A stretch of 64,000 bases of DNA from Arthonia radiata (taxonomy: Eukaryota; Ascomycota; Arthoniomycetes; Arthoniales; Arthoniaceae), in contig PSQN01000003.1 of assembly GCA_002989075.1 (NCBI GenBank), positions 2,732,340 through 2,796,339 on the forward strand, given 5' to 3'. The position numbers were made by a program, and so were the translations under genes. Shown in pieces: positions 1 through 10,984 of the stretch. The notes beneath the pieces are model-generated. The model did not search any database, was not told the origin of the DNA, and was given only the letters and a program-made list of their open reading frames with translations. Position 1 is the first letter of the stretch. Each line of letters begins with the position of its first letter.

Positions 1-3000
1 GTCTGTTCCACCCAAACCCTCAAGCGACACCCTAGCTACTTCCTCTTCCTCTCATCGCCTTTCTTCTGCTACTTCCTCGTCCTTGCCAAATCGCAAAAGC
101 TCCTCTGCTCTGCCCACCACTTCCAGCGCTTCTCCTCCTCGCACCCATATTTCACCCCCAGCTCCTATTCCTGTACCGTGGCAGAATTATCGTAGCCAAC
201 TCGTAAGAAGGCTCTCCAGAGATAGTGGCGCATCTTCTGGCGATATATCTCCAGCAAGAGCCAGTGATCCAGAAAAGCACACTGCAGCATCACAAGACAG
301 CACAGGCGCAAAGAGGACGACCAGTCGTCCGGCAAACGTCGAACCAGCTGCAAGCATCCGCCGGGCTTCATACACTGCCGCAATCTTCCGGCAACTGGAG
401 GAGGCTGGCATGTCCAACGGTGCCACTGATGGCCAACAGTGGGGCCCGGGGAATACACAAGGTGGGAGCTCTGGTCGCCGAAGCGATAAACACCAGCGCT
501 GAGATTGTCATACACGGAGCGCCACCAATGCTGACGATCCTGCCCATCTAGGCCCAACCACTGCTACCTCCTCCGTTACCGTCTCTGCAGGCCAAAACAT
601 GGGCCCTGGTTCAACGTCTGCACATAACCTGGCCTTCAACAACGGCAGTAACAATGCACAGCCCTCCACACTAAACTCATCAGCCGCAGGATCTCGAAGG
701 CCGTCACGAAGTAGAGCTTCAGGTACCAGAATAGTCCATGGTCGGCGCCAATCCAACGCCAGTCCCGGCAGTGAGCGCAGCAATCAGAACACAGATGATG
801 GTAAGAACGCGGAGAATCGAAAGGCTCCATTGGGCATCCTAGGAGTTTGTGCTCTTGACTCCAAAGCGCGGAGCAAGCCCTCGCGCAACATTCTTAACAG
901 AATCAATGCGAACAACGAGTTCGAAGTCATAATCTTTGGTGACAAGGTCATTCTAGACGAAGAGCCCAAAGACTGGCCAATTTGCGACTATCTTATAGCA
1001 TTCTTCTCGGAGGGGTTCCCCCTCGACAAGGCAATCGAATACACGAGGCTGCGTAAACCTTTCAGCGTGAACGATCTTCCAATGCAGATGGTGTTGTGGG
1101 ACCGCAGATTGTGCCTGCACATCCTTGATAGATTCGAGGTCGCTACCCCTCAGCGTGTTGAGGTAACTAGAGATGGCGGTCCGTGTATCAGCTCGCCAGA
1201 CATGGCACGCCATATCTACGATCGGACGGGCCTACGGCTTCCTGGTCCATCAGATGGAACAGGCGGTGGAGCTTCAGCAACGCAGTCAGTCACTATGCTT
1301 GATGATGATTCACTGTGCGTTGATGGTAAAGTCCTAAAGAAGCCGTTTGTCGAGAAGCCTGTCAGTGGTGAAGATCACAACATTCGCATCTATTACTCGT
1401 CTGATGTAGGTGGCGGTGGGAGACGGTTGTTTCGGAAAATTAACAATAAAAGCTCTGATGCCGATGAGACGCTCAATGTGCCGCGATCTGTTACGGATTC
1501 GAGTAGTAGCTACATCTACGAATCGTTCCTAAGCACAGCAAATCATGAGGATGTGAAAGCTTACACCGTGGGACCCGGTTTCTGCCACGCGGAAACGCGG
1601 AAGTCACCGGTCGTTGACGGCATCGTCAAACGAAACACACACGGCAAAGAGATGCGCTACATGACCAGTCTTACACGCGACGAAGCGATCATGGCTTCCA
1701 GAATCTCGGAAGCGTTTGGGCAGAGAATTTGCGGGTTCGACCTTTTGCGGGTTGGCAACAAGAGCTTCGTCATTGACGTCAATGGCTGGAGTTTCGTGAA
1801 AGACAATAACGAATATTACGACAGATGTGCTCGCATTCTCAAGGATCTATTCGTCGAGGAGAAGCAGCGAAGAGAAGGCCGGGTGGCATTGACGGAAGGC
1901 GAGTCCGGATCGATGCCAGGTTCACCAGGGGCCCAAGCCTCCGCCACACATTTCCAACGCATGAAGTCCATACTCAAATCGCCCAGTATGTCTCGTTTGC
2001 ACCCAACGCACGGACGCAGCCATCGACAGAGCACCCACGCGTCTCCAGAAGGCACACCACGACACCCAGCATCAATATCTGCCGGTCCTACACTGGAACG
2101 TTCAGAACGAAGCTCGGCTGCGCCTACACCCAAACCTGGTCCAACACCACTGCTTTTGCCAGCCATGTCTACGACACCATTCGATCTGGGCGCTGCAGAC
2201 GTCGACCTTCTTGCCGCCTCCGAGGAACATGTGCCACCACCGGCGCCGAAGTCGCAGTGGAAGCTGAAGGGCATGGTGGCAGTTGTGCGACACGCTGACC
2301 GGACGCCGAAGCAGAAGTTGAAATGCACTTTTCATACACAACCATTCGTCGATCTCCTGAAGGGCCACAAGGAAGAAGTCCTTCTCACCGGAGAAGCAGC
2401 GCTAGAGAGTGTCATGGCAGCAGCACGCATCGCTTTGAAACAAGGCGAAGAAGATCCTGCAAAGCTGAAGCTCCTTCTCAATGCGCTGTCCAAGAAGGCC
2501 GGTCTTTTGGGGACTAAAGTGCAGATTAAGCCCATGTTCAAGAAGAGCAAGGACAAGGAGAAAGAAAAAAAGAATGGCATAGACAGAAAGAAGGAGGAGT
2601 TGAAGAACATGTCTGACATTTCACGTCCCACCACGCGCGAGGGGACTCCTGAGAGCAACGGCGTGGACGGGCTTGAACGAGTGAAAAGGCAGGGCTCGTT
2701 GTCTGGTATCACCATGTCTCGAGAAGCTGCAGCTGAAGACAATCTCGATTTTGAGAAGCTCCAACTGATCTTGAAGTGGGGAGGCGAGCCCACACATTCA
2801 GCGCGCTACCAGTCACAGGAGCTGGGCGAGAACATGCGCAATGATCTACTGCTAATGAACCGGGATGCCATTGACGACCTCGCTGTATACAGCAGCTCCG
2901 AGCGTCGAGTGACAACCAGCGCGCAAATGTGGACCTCCGCTTTCTTAGATCAGAACGACGTTCCGCCTGATTACATACAAGTCCGGAAAGATCTTCTTGA

Positions 3001-4675
3001 CGACTCAAATGCCGCGAAAGACGAGATGGACAAGGTCAAGAAGAAGCTGAAGGGTCTCTTGCGGAAAGGTAATAAAGCGCCTTCTCAGTTTGCTTGGCCG
3101 GAGAACATGCCTGAGCCATACATTGTCGCACGCAACGTTGTTGAGCTGATGAAGTTTCATCGGCTGGTGATGCGGGAGAATTTCAAGAACCTGAACAGCA
3201 GTACCGCTTCTGCTTCCCTTTCAGCGGCAGCAAAGGGCGCCTCTGCTCCGACGTCACCGAGATCAGGCGCCTTTCCGAGCGGTGCTGGCGTTTCAAACGG
3301 CACCTCATCATCAATGACGAAGACGCAAGCTGTGAGCAATATACAGAACCGATGGTGCTCCGGCGAGGACGCGGATCTGTTCAAGGAGCGCTGGGAGAAA
3401 CTTTTTGATGAGTTTTGCGATCCTGAAAAGGTTGATCCAAGCAAGATCTCGGAGCTTCACGATACAATGAAGTTCGATGCGCTGCACAATAGGCAATTTC
3501 TCGAGTGGGTGTTCACGCCCAGTCCTGATATGCTGGAAAAATTTGTCTTCACTGATCCGAAAACGCCAGAAGGCGAGGTTCCACCCGAAGCAGCTCAGCC
3601 TCTTCCAAAGTCCGAGACGAGCAAAGTGAAGGCGACCGTCACTGACAAGCCGCCGACCAAAGAAGCACCCGAGCGATCAAGCAACTTCCCGAACCCCTTC
3701 CGCAAACGCCAGTTCATCGATCCCAATAGCATTTCCAAAACCATGACCGACTCCGCGGAAGAGTCCTACTTCAATCTTTTCAGAGGCGCGCCACGGTCCA
3801 ATTGCAAGACTGATCAACGGCTCGAGAAACTGCGGGAGCTCTTCCTCTATTCCAAGGTTCTATTCGATTTCATCGGTCCTCAAGAATATGGCATTTCCGA
3901 TAGCGAAAAGCTTGAGATTGGACTGCTGACAAGTTTACCGCTTTTGCGCGCCATCGTTAACGATCTCGAAGACATGCAAGCGAGCGAGGGCGCAAAGACG
4001 TCTTGCTACTTCACCAAGGAAAGCCACATTTACACACTCTTGAACTGTATCATCGAAGGAGGCGTAACAACCAAGATTGAACGTAACAAGATACCGGAGC
4101 TCGATTACCTCAGCACAATCTGCTTCGAACTGTACGAGTCCGCGAATAATCCGCAGCCCCCACTCTCTGCCACATCTCAGCGGACATCCGGCTCCGATCC
4201 CAATGTGGCGACACAACACCCGCAGCTGCAACCTCGCTCGTCCCAATCCTCGGGCGACAAGCTGAAGTCTCCTTCGAGCACGAGTGACACTGATGACGCT
4301 TTCAACTACTCCATTCGTATCACTATATCACCCGGCTGCCACACGTTCGAGCCGCTGGATGTGCAGCTAGACAGTCGACATACCATTGGCTTCGCGCAGA
4401 GACGAAGCTTGACAGCGCACAATGACTACAAGTCTGTGATCGAGACGCTACGCGACAAGTTCCATACCGTGAAGCTGCCTAGGAGCTTTGTTGCGGTAAA
4501 CTTGAGCGAGAAGGTGCCGCAGGCGTTTGTTGGCCCCAAGGGCAGAGACGAGGATGACGTCACGGCGGATGCTAGGGATCTAGGGATCGGGGAGGTTGAA
4601 GCGAGGGACAAAGGGAGGAAAGAGACGATGAATGAAGCGACGAAAGTCGTTTCAGATGATCAGGAGGGAGCATAG
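1..4675 (+). CDS. VIP1: Inositol hexakisphosphate / diphosphoinositol-pentakisphosphate kinase, Vip1/Asp1 (PPIP5K) type; 5' end off window
   Basis: This is a bifunctional inositol pyrophosphate enzyme. Its ATP-grasp kinase half phosphorylates InsP6/InsP7, and its histidine-acid-phosphatase half reverses the reaction. The frame is open from base 2, so the start lies outside the window. I infer one 90-bp intron, 462-551 (G|GTGGGA..CTGAC..CTAG). It is a multiple of three, and removing it removes an in-frame stop. The N-terminal 200 or so residues are Ser/Pro/Thr-rich and disordered. The kinase half begins near base 825 (LGILGVCALDSKA) and has KPFVEKPVSGEDHNIRIYY near 1345 and IDVNGWSFVKDNNEYYD near 1775. 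A linker leads to the phosphatase signature VRHADRTPK near 2285; SSSERRVTTSAQ follows near 2900. A convergent neighbour ends 74 bp downstream. The family assignment is firm. The intron is inferred and the true start is unseen. Confidence 0.95.
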
Positions 4676-4749
4676 ATTGTGAGTCCAGTAATGCAATGAG
4701 GTATTGAAGGCGTGGCAAGACTGCTCCATCGGATGAGCTTCTCTTTTGA

Positions 4750-6267
4750 TTATCGTAACTTTTCGATTACCTCTGCGGCAGCAAGCACGCCCTCGTCGTC
4801 CCCGAACTGCCCAATTATCTGGACACCCCAGTCCTCCGCCCCGGGCACACTCACAGCGGGCAATCCGGCCAAACTAGCTGGCACAGTGAAGACGTCGCTT
4901 GTGTACTGCTTGAGCGGATCTTTTTGCACGTCAGTCTCGAGTTCTGACAGCAAAGGAGGAGGTGCAGGCGCTGTGGGTGTGACTAGGACATCAACCCCTC
5001 CTTCACCGCTGTCTCTCGGCTGAGCGTCGCGTAAAGGGCTCTTAAAGACGAATACATTGTCAAAGTCGCACGCCACTAGTCGCCGTATCTGCTGCGCACG
5101 CACAAAATAGTTGTTCATGGCCTCTGCACTTAATGTATAAGCGCCTAACAAGATCCGGCGTTTGACTTCCGCACCGAAGAAGGAGCCGCGAACCGCAGTG
5201 AAGAGATTGTTGCCAGGGCCATTTTCTGGGGATGATGAGGACGCAATCAATGGGCCAAAGTCGCCAGACGTTGCAGATGTAGACGACTCATCTCTGGGGT
5301 GAGAGGAGAACAACGACGATGGGGTGGGCGGTGGCTCGAAGGAGCCGTATCTTACACCGTCGTACTTCGCCAGATTCGAGGAGGCCTCGGCAGGCGCGAG
5401 AACGTAGTACGCCGACAACGCTTGCTGCGTATGTGGTAAGCTGACCGCATGCACGGTATGCCCTTCTTCTTGAAGACGCCTCAACGTTCTCGTCCAAAGC
5501 TCTCGCCATTGCGGGCTTAGCTCAGCGACATCATACTCCTTGGGCACGCCGATCCTTAACCTCTCCTCGCTTGATCTCGCGCGAATGGTCTCCTCTATCT
5601 TTCTTCGTGTGCTTGCAGCCAGCGACGTGGGATCTTTGCTGTCATGCCCATCACAAGCCTCAAACACTTCCCTCACCCCCTTCACGTCCCGCGCCATGAA
5701 CCCCACAGTGTCTAAGCTGTTTGCATACGCAATGACACCCCACCTAGACACTCGCCCGTAACTCGGCTTGAAGCCCACAATCCCATTGTACGCCGCCGGG
5801 AGTCTCACACTGCCACCTGTGTCCGTGCCCAGCGCGCTTGTGGCCTGTCCGCTCGCAACAGCAACAGCGCTCCCGCCAGAGCTGCCGCCAGCACTGTATC
5901 CTTCCTCTGTTTTAACAGGACCGTAGTAGCTGTGGAGGGAGTTGCTACCCATCCCAAACTCATCTAGATTCGTCTTGCCGTTTATGTTTGCACCGGCGGC
6001 GAGGAGTTGGTCGATGACGGTAGCATTGTAAGGCGGTGTGAAGGAGCGGAGACCCGCGCAAGCGCAAGTGGTGGGGAGGAAGGAGGTGCAGATATTGTCT
6101 TTGATAGCAATTGAGTGCTCCTTGAGAGGTCCACCATGATGCGAGGGGTCGGCGGAGGTGATTGGGGTGGCAGGTTTGGTGATGAACGCGTTGAGGTCTC
6201 GAGACCTCGGTGTAGTGTAGCTCACATAGCGAGAAGCATGAGAGAGAGCCCGTGGAAGACGGCGCAT
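4750..6267 (-). CDS. HER2: Mitochondrial glutamyl-tRNA(Gln) amidotransferase subunit A
   Basis: This is the amidase-signature subunit of the mitochondrial GatFAB-type complex. It releases ammonia from glutamine so that Glu-tRNA(Gln) becomes Gln-tRNA(Gln) for organellar translation. The 505-residue frame is complete and intronless. The Lys/Ser/Ser catalytic set is visible: K56 in IAIKDN, S129 in AGGSSGGS and S153 in [11 protein letters not shown]; the 24-residue spacing of the two serines is that of GatA. The N-terminus ([16 protein letters not shown]) is basic and Ser/Arg-rich, as expected for a mitochondrial presequence. A Ser-rich insertion near residues 315-350 is probably a lineage-specific loop. 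It is transcribed divergently from the secreted phosphoesterase, with 229 bp between start codons, and is convergent with VIP1. Confidence 0.95.
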   Translation of the reverse strand: MRRLPRALSHASRYVSYTTPRSRDLNAFITKPATPITSADPSHHGGPLKEHSIAIKDNICTSFLPTTCACAGLRSFTPPYNATVIDQLLAAGANINGKTNLDEFGMGSNSLHSYYGPVKTEEGYSAGGSSGGSAVAVASGQATSALGTDTGGSVRLPAAYNGIVGFKPSYGRVSRWGVIAYANSLDTVGFMARDVKGVREVFEACDGHDSKDPTSLAASTRRKIEETIRARSSEERLRIGVPKEYDVAELSPQWRELWTRTLRRLQEEGHTVHAVSLPHTQQALSAYYVLAPAEASSNLAKYDGVRYGSFEPPPTPSSLFSSHPRDESSTSATSGDFGPLIASSSSPENGPGNNLFTAVRGSFFGAEVKRRILLGAYTLSAEAMNNYFVRAQQIRRLVACDFDNVFVFKSPLRDAQPRDSGEGGVDVLVTPTAPAPPPLLSELETDVQKDPLKQYTSDVFTVPASLAGLPAVSVPGAEDWGVQIIGQFGDDEGVLAAAEVIEKLR

Positions 6268-6496
6268 ACGGGCTCTTAAGGGATAAATTCGCGAGGACTG
6301 CTGTTGGCGAGTAGTTGCACGTACGAGAGCTCAGGTCGAGGAGACAATTTGGGCTATACTGGATTTGGAAGACGTGAGTACCCGGATGACCAGCCACGCC
6401 AACCACACGGCCCGACCTCATACGCCTGGACTTTAGCAGGCCGTTTTCATTATTTGTCCTTGTGTAGTGCCTCAGCGTTGGTCTTAGATCATAGCC
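6268..6496. promoter_or_regulatory. Divergent intergenic promoter region (HER2 / phosphoesterase)
   Basis: These 229 bp separate the start codons of two divergent genes, so they must hold both promoters and 5' leaders. A short pyrimidine-rich stretch precedes the plus-strand start (6456-6496). I see no canonical TATA box, which suits housekeeping promoters. Confidence 0.6.
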
Positions 6497-8332
6497 ATGC
6501 TTCCTCTCAAGCTTCTTTCTACGTCGCTGGCGACGCTACTCTATCTAACAACCGTCCAAGCCGCGCAGCCCTCCGCGCCCTCCCCCATCCCAGCACCTCT
6601 GCGCAACTTGCAATGGGGACAGCTTAATTTCTTGCATACGACAGACACGCATGGTTGGCATGCTGGGCACCTTCAACAGCCCTCCTACTCCGCAGATTGG
6701 GGGGACTACATCTCTTTCGCGACCCATCTTCGCGCTCTTGCGGACGCCGAGGGCTTCGACCTCCTTGTAGTGGACACTGGGGATCGCATAGAAGGTAATG
6801 GCCTCTACGATGCCAGCAATCCCAAGGGCAAATACACATTCGATATCTTCAAGCATCAGCACATCGACATCATTTGCTCAGGCAATCACGAGCTTTACAA
6901 GACCAACTCTTCCGAGGACGAGCGGCGGCGTACGGTGCCGAACTTTCAAGAGAACTATCTCGCCTCAAATCTAGATATCCGCAATGAAGAGACGGGCGAG
7001 CTCGAACCGCTCGCGCCGCGCATGCGCAAATTCACGACCAAGAACCAAGGCGCCCGCATCACTGCCTTTGGATTTCTGTACAACTTTCAGGGCTACGCGA
7101 ACAACACTTTCGTCCGCCCTGTCGAACAGGCGATAAAAGAGCAGTGGTTTCAAGACGCCATCCGCGATCAAGAGACTGATCTCTTCGTCGTAGCTGGCCA
7201 CGTGGCTGCGGACTCGGAAGAATACAAGCTGATCTTCGAGACCATACGGAAACAGCGATATGATATTCCAATCCAATTATTCGCGGGTCACACGCATATC
7301 AGAGACTTCAAGCGCTACGATTCGAAGGCTACAGCGATTGAGAGCGGGAGGTACATGGAGACGATCGGGTTCTTGTCGATCGACGGCGTGAATGGTGGCG
7401 GTAAGGAAAACGGAGTACACGCCCGCAAAGCGCCCAAAGTCCGGAGGAAGTATATCGACAACAATCTATACTCGCTACATCATCACTCAATGAAGAATGC
7501 CACTACCTTCGACACCTCGCTTGGCCGTAAAGCCACAGCGCAAATCGCACAAGCGCGGAAAGACCTCAATCTCGACAAACGCTACGGTTGTGCCCCTCGT
7601 GACTTATGGGTTGACCGCGTTGGCGTTGACGATGAAAGCAGCGTCTTCAAGTGGCTGGGCCAGGAGATGCTGCCAAACACTGTGCAGAAACACCTTCCAG
7701 ACACGTCTCCAAAACTCGTCCTCACAAACACCGGCGCCATTCGCTTCGACATCTTCGCAGGCAACTTCACGATTGACTCGACGTACCTCGTCTCGCCCTT
7801 CACTAGTGGTCTGCGTCAGATCAAAAGCGTAGACTATAAAGTCGCGCAGAAGCTGCTTGGCATACTGAATCAGGAGGCTCCGATGCTGAGAGAGTTGGAT
7901 TCGAGGTTGGAGCCGAGCCTGCTTGCGCCACCTGAGCATAGGTCACTGCGGACGGTGGAGATGCTGGACGATTATTCAGCTCGTCTCGAACTCCGCAGTA
8001 CACAACAACCCCTCGCCAACGATCCGCCCCTGACGCCTGGCTACACGACCCGCGATGAAGAAGGCGACCAGGGCGACGATACTTTGCACAGCCCCGTGCC
8101 GTTCGTACGCGTGCCGAATTGCATACAAAGCGAAGTTGACTTTCCCGAGGACAGGGCAAAGGTCGATACGGTGGACGTCATTTACAACGAGTTCATCGAG
8201 GCTTGGATGATTCTGGCGCTACAATTCTTGGGAGCAACCTACAAACGGGAAGATACGGAAGTTGCGATCCCGGAAATGACCATGACGGATTTGATTGCGG
8301 AATGGGTGCAAGAGCATTGGGTTTGTGACTGA
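6497..8332 (+). CDS. Secreted calcineurin-type metallophosphoesterase / 5'-nucleotidase-like protein
   Basis: This 611-residue protein has a hydrophobic signal peptide (about residues 1-22, ending near VQAAQ) followed by a two-metal phosphoesterase domain. The metal-ligand blocks appear in order: TTDTHGWH (DxH), VDTGDRIEGNG (GDxxxxG), SGNHE (GNHE), VAGHVA and FAGHTHIRDF (GHxH). A C-terminal 5'-nucleotidase-like half follows (LTNTGAIRFDIF, near base 7725). The closest well-known relative is the fungal YHR202W-like group, thought to act on nucleotides or phosphate esters in the secretory pathway or vacuole; the substrate is not known from sequence. The frame is intronless. The start is chosen because the ATG at 6497 immediately precedes the signal peptide. 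Confidence 0.88.
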   Translation: MLPLKLLSTSLATLLYLTTVQAAQPSAPSPIPAPLRNLQWGQLNFLHTTDTHGWHAGHLQQPSYSADWGDYISFATHLRALADAEGFDLLVVDTGDRIEGNGLYDASNPKGKYTFDIFKHQHIDIICSGNHELYKTNSSEDERRRTVPNFQENYLASNLDIRNEETGELEPLAPRMRKFTTKNQGARITAFGFLYNFQGYANNTFVRPVEQAIKEQWFQDAIRDQETDLFVVAGHVAADSEEYKLIFETIRKQRYDIPIQLFAGHTHIRDFKRYDSKATAIESGRYMETIGFLSIDGVNGGGKENGVHARKAPKVRRKYIDNNLYSLHHHSMKNATTFDTSLGRKATAQIAQARKDLNLDKRYGCAPRDLWVDRVGVDDESSVFKWLGQEMLPNTVQKHLPDTSPKLVLTNTGAIRFDIFAGNFTIDSTYLVSPFTSGLRQIKSVDYKVAQKLLGILNQEAPMLRELDSRLEPSLLAPPEHRSLRTVEMLDDYSARLELRSTQQPLANDPPLTPGYTTRDEEGDQGDDTLHSPVPFVRVPNCIQSEVDFPEDRAKVDTVDVIYNEFIEAWMILALQFLGATYKREDTEVAIPEMTMTDLIAEWVQEHWVCD

Positions 8333-9520
8333 TGTGGGTAGTCGAATAATGCTTGCGCTTCGTCCTCACCGAGGAACTAGCAACGCTTGCTGGGTTTAAT
8401 TGCAGAACATAGCCATGTGTTGCATATGAGCCCTCGACGGGCAAGACCGAGGGCAATCGGACGATACTGTCAACGCCCTCTGAGCAGGCGTAAGCATTTC
8501 GTAGGCTGGCTCGCCCAAAAGCCTCTTCCTGGTAAACGGATACGCTGATGGAGGTCTCTCGCGTACAGAGCTAGGAGCCAAATGTTGCCCCTCAACAATC
8601 TCCGTATGAACCCTGCAACTCGCTGAATGTAAGATCTGTAGTCCGTTGGCCTGGGGAAGATGTGTCAAAGGCGCTCTGAGCAGTCTTGAAGGTCTTAGGA
8701 TATTCTCCGAGCCTTCTACTGAGGTTGTCGAATGTTTGAATGAGCCCTGGAGGCGTGAGGCGAAAGGCAAATACACGTTAGCTTGAGTAGCGAGTGCTTT
8801 GAGCGACGCTCTCCTTGTCACCTCGCCGGCTCAGCTTGAAGACGACAGCGTCAACATTGGGATGAAGCTGTTCTGATAGCTGTCCAGGATACGATGAGCT
8901 CAGGCCCAGAGTGCCAGGCTTTCAGACCAGGAAGCACGGTCACTTGGTATTGGGCACTTGGTATTGGGCCGAGGGCTTCGCATGAAGAGGAATGCAACAG
9001 AATTGACAGGAGATGATTCAATGAGCAATCTGCGAATAGGGTATGAACTGGGCTGCACGAGCAAGAGCACGTCGTATATGCAATGGGCACTTCATCGAAG
9101 AAGAGATGGGAGGAGCCAAAAGAGCGTACTTCCACTACCCGCTATTTAGATTTGAGACGAGCTCATACATCAATTTGCCAATTGAGCTGAGTATATCCAT
9201 CCACATGTCCATCGCACCTTGCAATTTGTTGTACCCTAGGGCGGCGCTGCATATGCTTTGCTGTGATCAAGGTGGATCATCTGCTGACCGATAAAAGGAA
9301 AGTCGCGCTGTAAAAAGGGAGTGGCGTAGTGCCCAGCGCAATCCCAGAACTCCCAAGAGACTGCTGTTGCTGCTGTGACTTCTGTCGTGCTGGGAGATGT
9401 GGTGGCAATTTCCTGCTCCCTCACGCGGTAACCTCATAAATCAGACGTACTAACGAAACAACCTGCCTTGTCACCCATCAAGAGTGGCTCGGCTGTCAGT
9501 CGCACTGGTTATCTCACCCT
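8333..9520. other. Intergenic region, no supported gene
   Basis: The stretch lies between two convergent genes. Short open frames on both strands (for example 8396-8821 minus) have no recognisable domain and look random. The only structure I see is a perfect 14-bp tandem duplication at 8941-8968 (CACTTGGTATTGGG twice). Confidence 0.5.
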
Positions 9521-10427
9521 TCAAACCGTCTTCGGCGTCGTCGACGCTTGTTCCACGTCGTCCAGATGATTACACAACGCGACGAACAGATCGAAAAACA
9601 TGACGCCGCCCTTGTTCATCTCATTCTGCATCGTACCACTGCGCTTGAACGTCTTCCGAGCCCTCACGATCAGAGCCAGAAAGTGCGCGCGCAGCCTCGA
9701 GTCCGTGTCCGGCGTGTGGGCGTACGCAAAACGCATACTGCGGAGGATCGTCGCCACGTCGATGCCTGCCTGCAGACCCTGTTTTCTGAGAGCCAGTTTC
9801 TGCAGGTCGGGCAGGCCGTAAGTGACAGCCGCGCAGTACACGGCGGTATCTCTTAAGATGTCTTGCCCCGACACGGTATGATGCAAGATAGCGGGATTGG
9901 CTCCTCCCTTTTTCATCGCCGGGGAGTAAGAAGCATTGACGGCGGCGGGAGCGGCGTTTTCGTCCTGAGTCCCCTCGACGTACCACCCACGCTTATCGCG
10001 CAATAGGTTCGGCGAGTAGTCGTTCTTGTAGAGGTACTCGAGGACGTGGGAGAATGTCTCAGGGTCTTCGGTGGGGAGTGACAGGCGCTTGGCGGAGTTG
10101 CTGCCAGCCGCGAAATAGAGGTCACGACACTGCTTCGCAAAATACGAAGAGCGCGTGAGGATCTCTTCATGCGCAGCGAAGAGGCGTTGGGTGGGCCCTA
10201 TGGCAAGCGTGACGACGCCGCTGGTGGGCGACGGCGCTGCTCTGAGGTGGTGAAGTCAGCGTTTGCGCAACGGGCGCGGAAAGAGCGAAGAGGTCATACT
10301 TCACCGGCAGTCCCTCCAACGACTCTAGCAGCTTCTGCTTCACCACCTGACTGCTTCCCAGGGAGCGCTTCGTGACTTTGGCCGCCTTGCCCGCGCGGTC
10401 TTTCTGGCCGAAAGAGCGCTTGAACAT
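9521..10427 (-). CDS. BTB/POZ domain protein
   Basis: This is a 282-residue protein from two exons, 10427-10300 and 10241-9521. They are joined across a 58-bp intron with GTATGA at the 5' end, CTGAC as branch point and CAG at the 3' end. The join gives an AAA codon and keeps phase, linking a basic N-terminus (MFKRSFGQKDRAGKAAK) to the BTB fold. The BTB core begins near residue 50 (GVVTLAIG, FAAHEEILTRSSYF) and has the LPTEDPETFSHVLEYLY block where BTB dimer helices normally lie. A helical C-terminal part follows (AVYCAAVTYGLPDLQKLA). Fungal BTB proteins of this size are often Cul3 adaptors or scaffolds, but I see no kelch or MATH partner domain, so the role is open. Confidence 0.85.
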
Positions 10428-10984
10428 TCTGGCGGCCTTGAGGTTCCAAAGACTAGCCGTATTGTCGACGCTCAGTAACAGCTAATGTTGGCGTTACTGT
10501 AGCAGAACAACACGCGAAGACACCACGAAACGAGCGACAGTCAAAAGAGTGTCAACGATAAAGAAACACGCACGTTCGGAGGCTGGCAGGCTAAGGGAAT
10601 GGATCCCCGTAGCCTAGGCGACGTCAGCACCGGGGTCGGTGGTGTTGTCGCGGTTGTCGTGGCCTTGAAGCGTGGAGAAGAAGGAAAAATGGCAGCGGGA
10701 CAAAGAACGAGGTGGATGAGATGCCAAGAGATTTTAGGCGCCTGGCAGACGCGTGCGTGGCGGGACGCATGTATGATGACGACGGGAGCACGCACAGACG
10801 GGGAAGTTGATAAGACGGCAGGTCAATCAATGGGTCGAAAGGCTTGTATATTTGACCGAAAAGACAGCAAGTCTGTGTCTATGTCTATCTGTGTATATAT
10901 CAACATTTCAAGAAGCGAATGTGTTTGTTCATCCAGCCATGCAATCATCAGGCATTCCCCTTTCTGAATGACTAGTTCCCCTTT
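10428..10984. other. Upstream region of the BTB gene
   Basis: The region holds the promoter and leader of the BTB gene (read leftward) and the 3' flank of the next minus-strand gene. There is no supported coding sequence. A short direct repeat, GTTCCCCTTTCT-like, occurs near 10957 and 10976. Confidence 0.45.

Noticed and set aside
1816-2368. Long open frames on both strands inside the VIP1 linker
   Set aside because: They are shadows of the VIP1 coding sequence, caused by its GC-rich low-complexity linker.
8396-8821. 141-codon open frame on the minus strand
   Set aside because: No domain, Ser/Arg/Pro-rich chance-like composition, and no splice partner or leader context.
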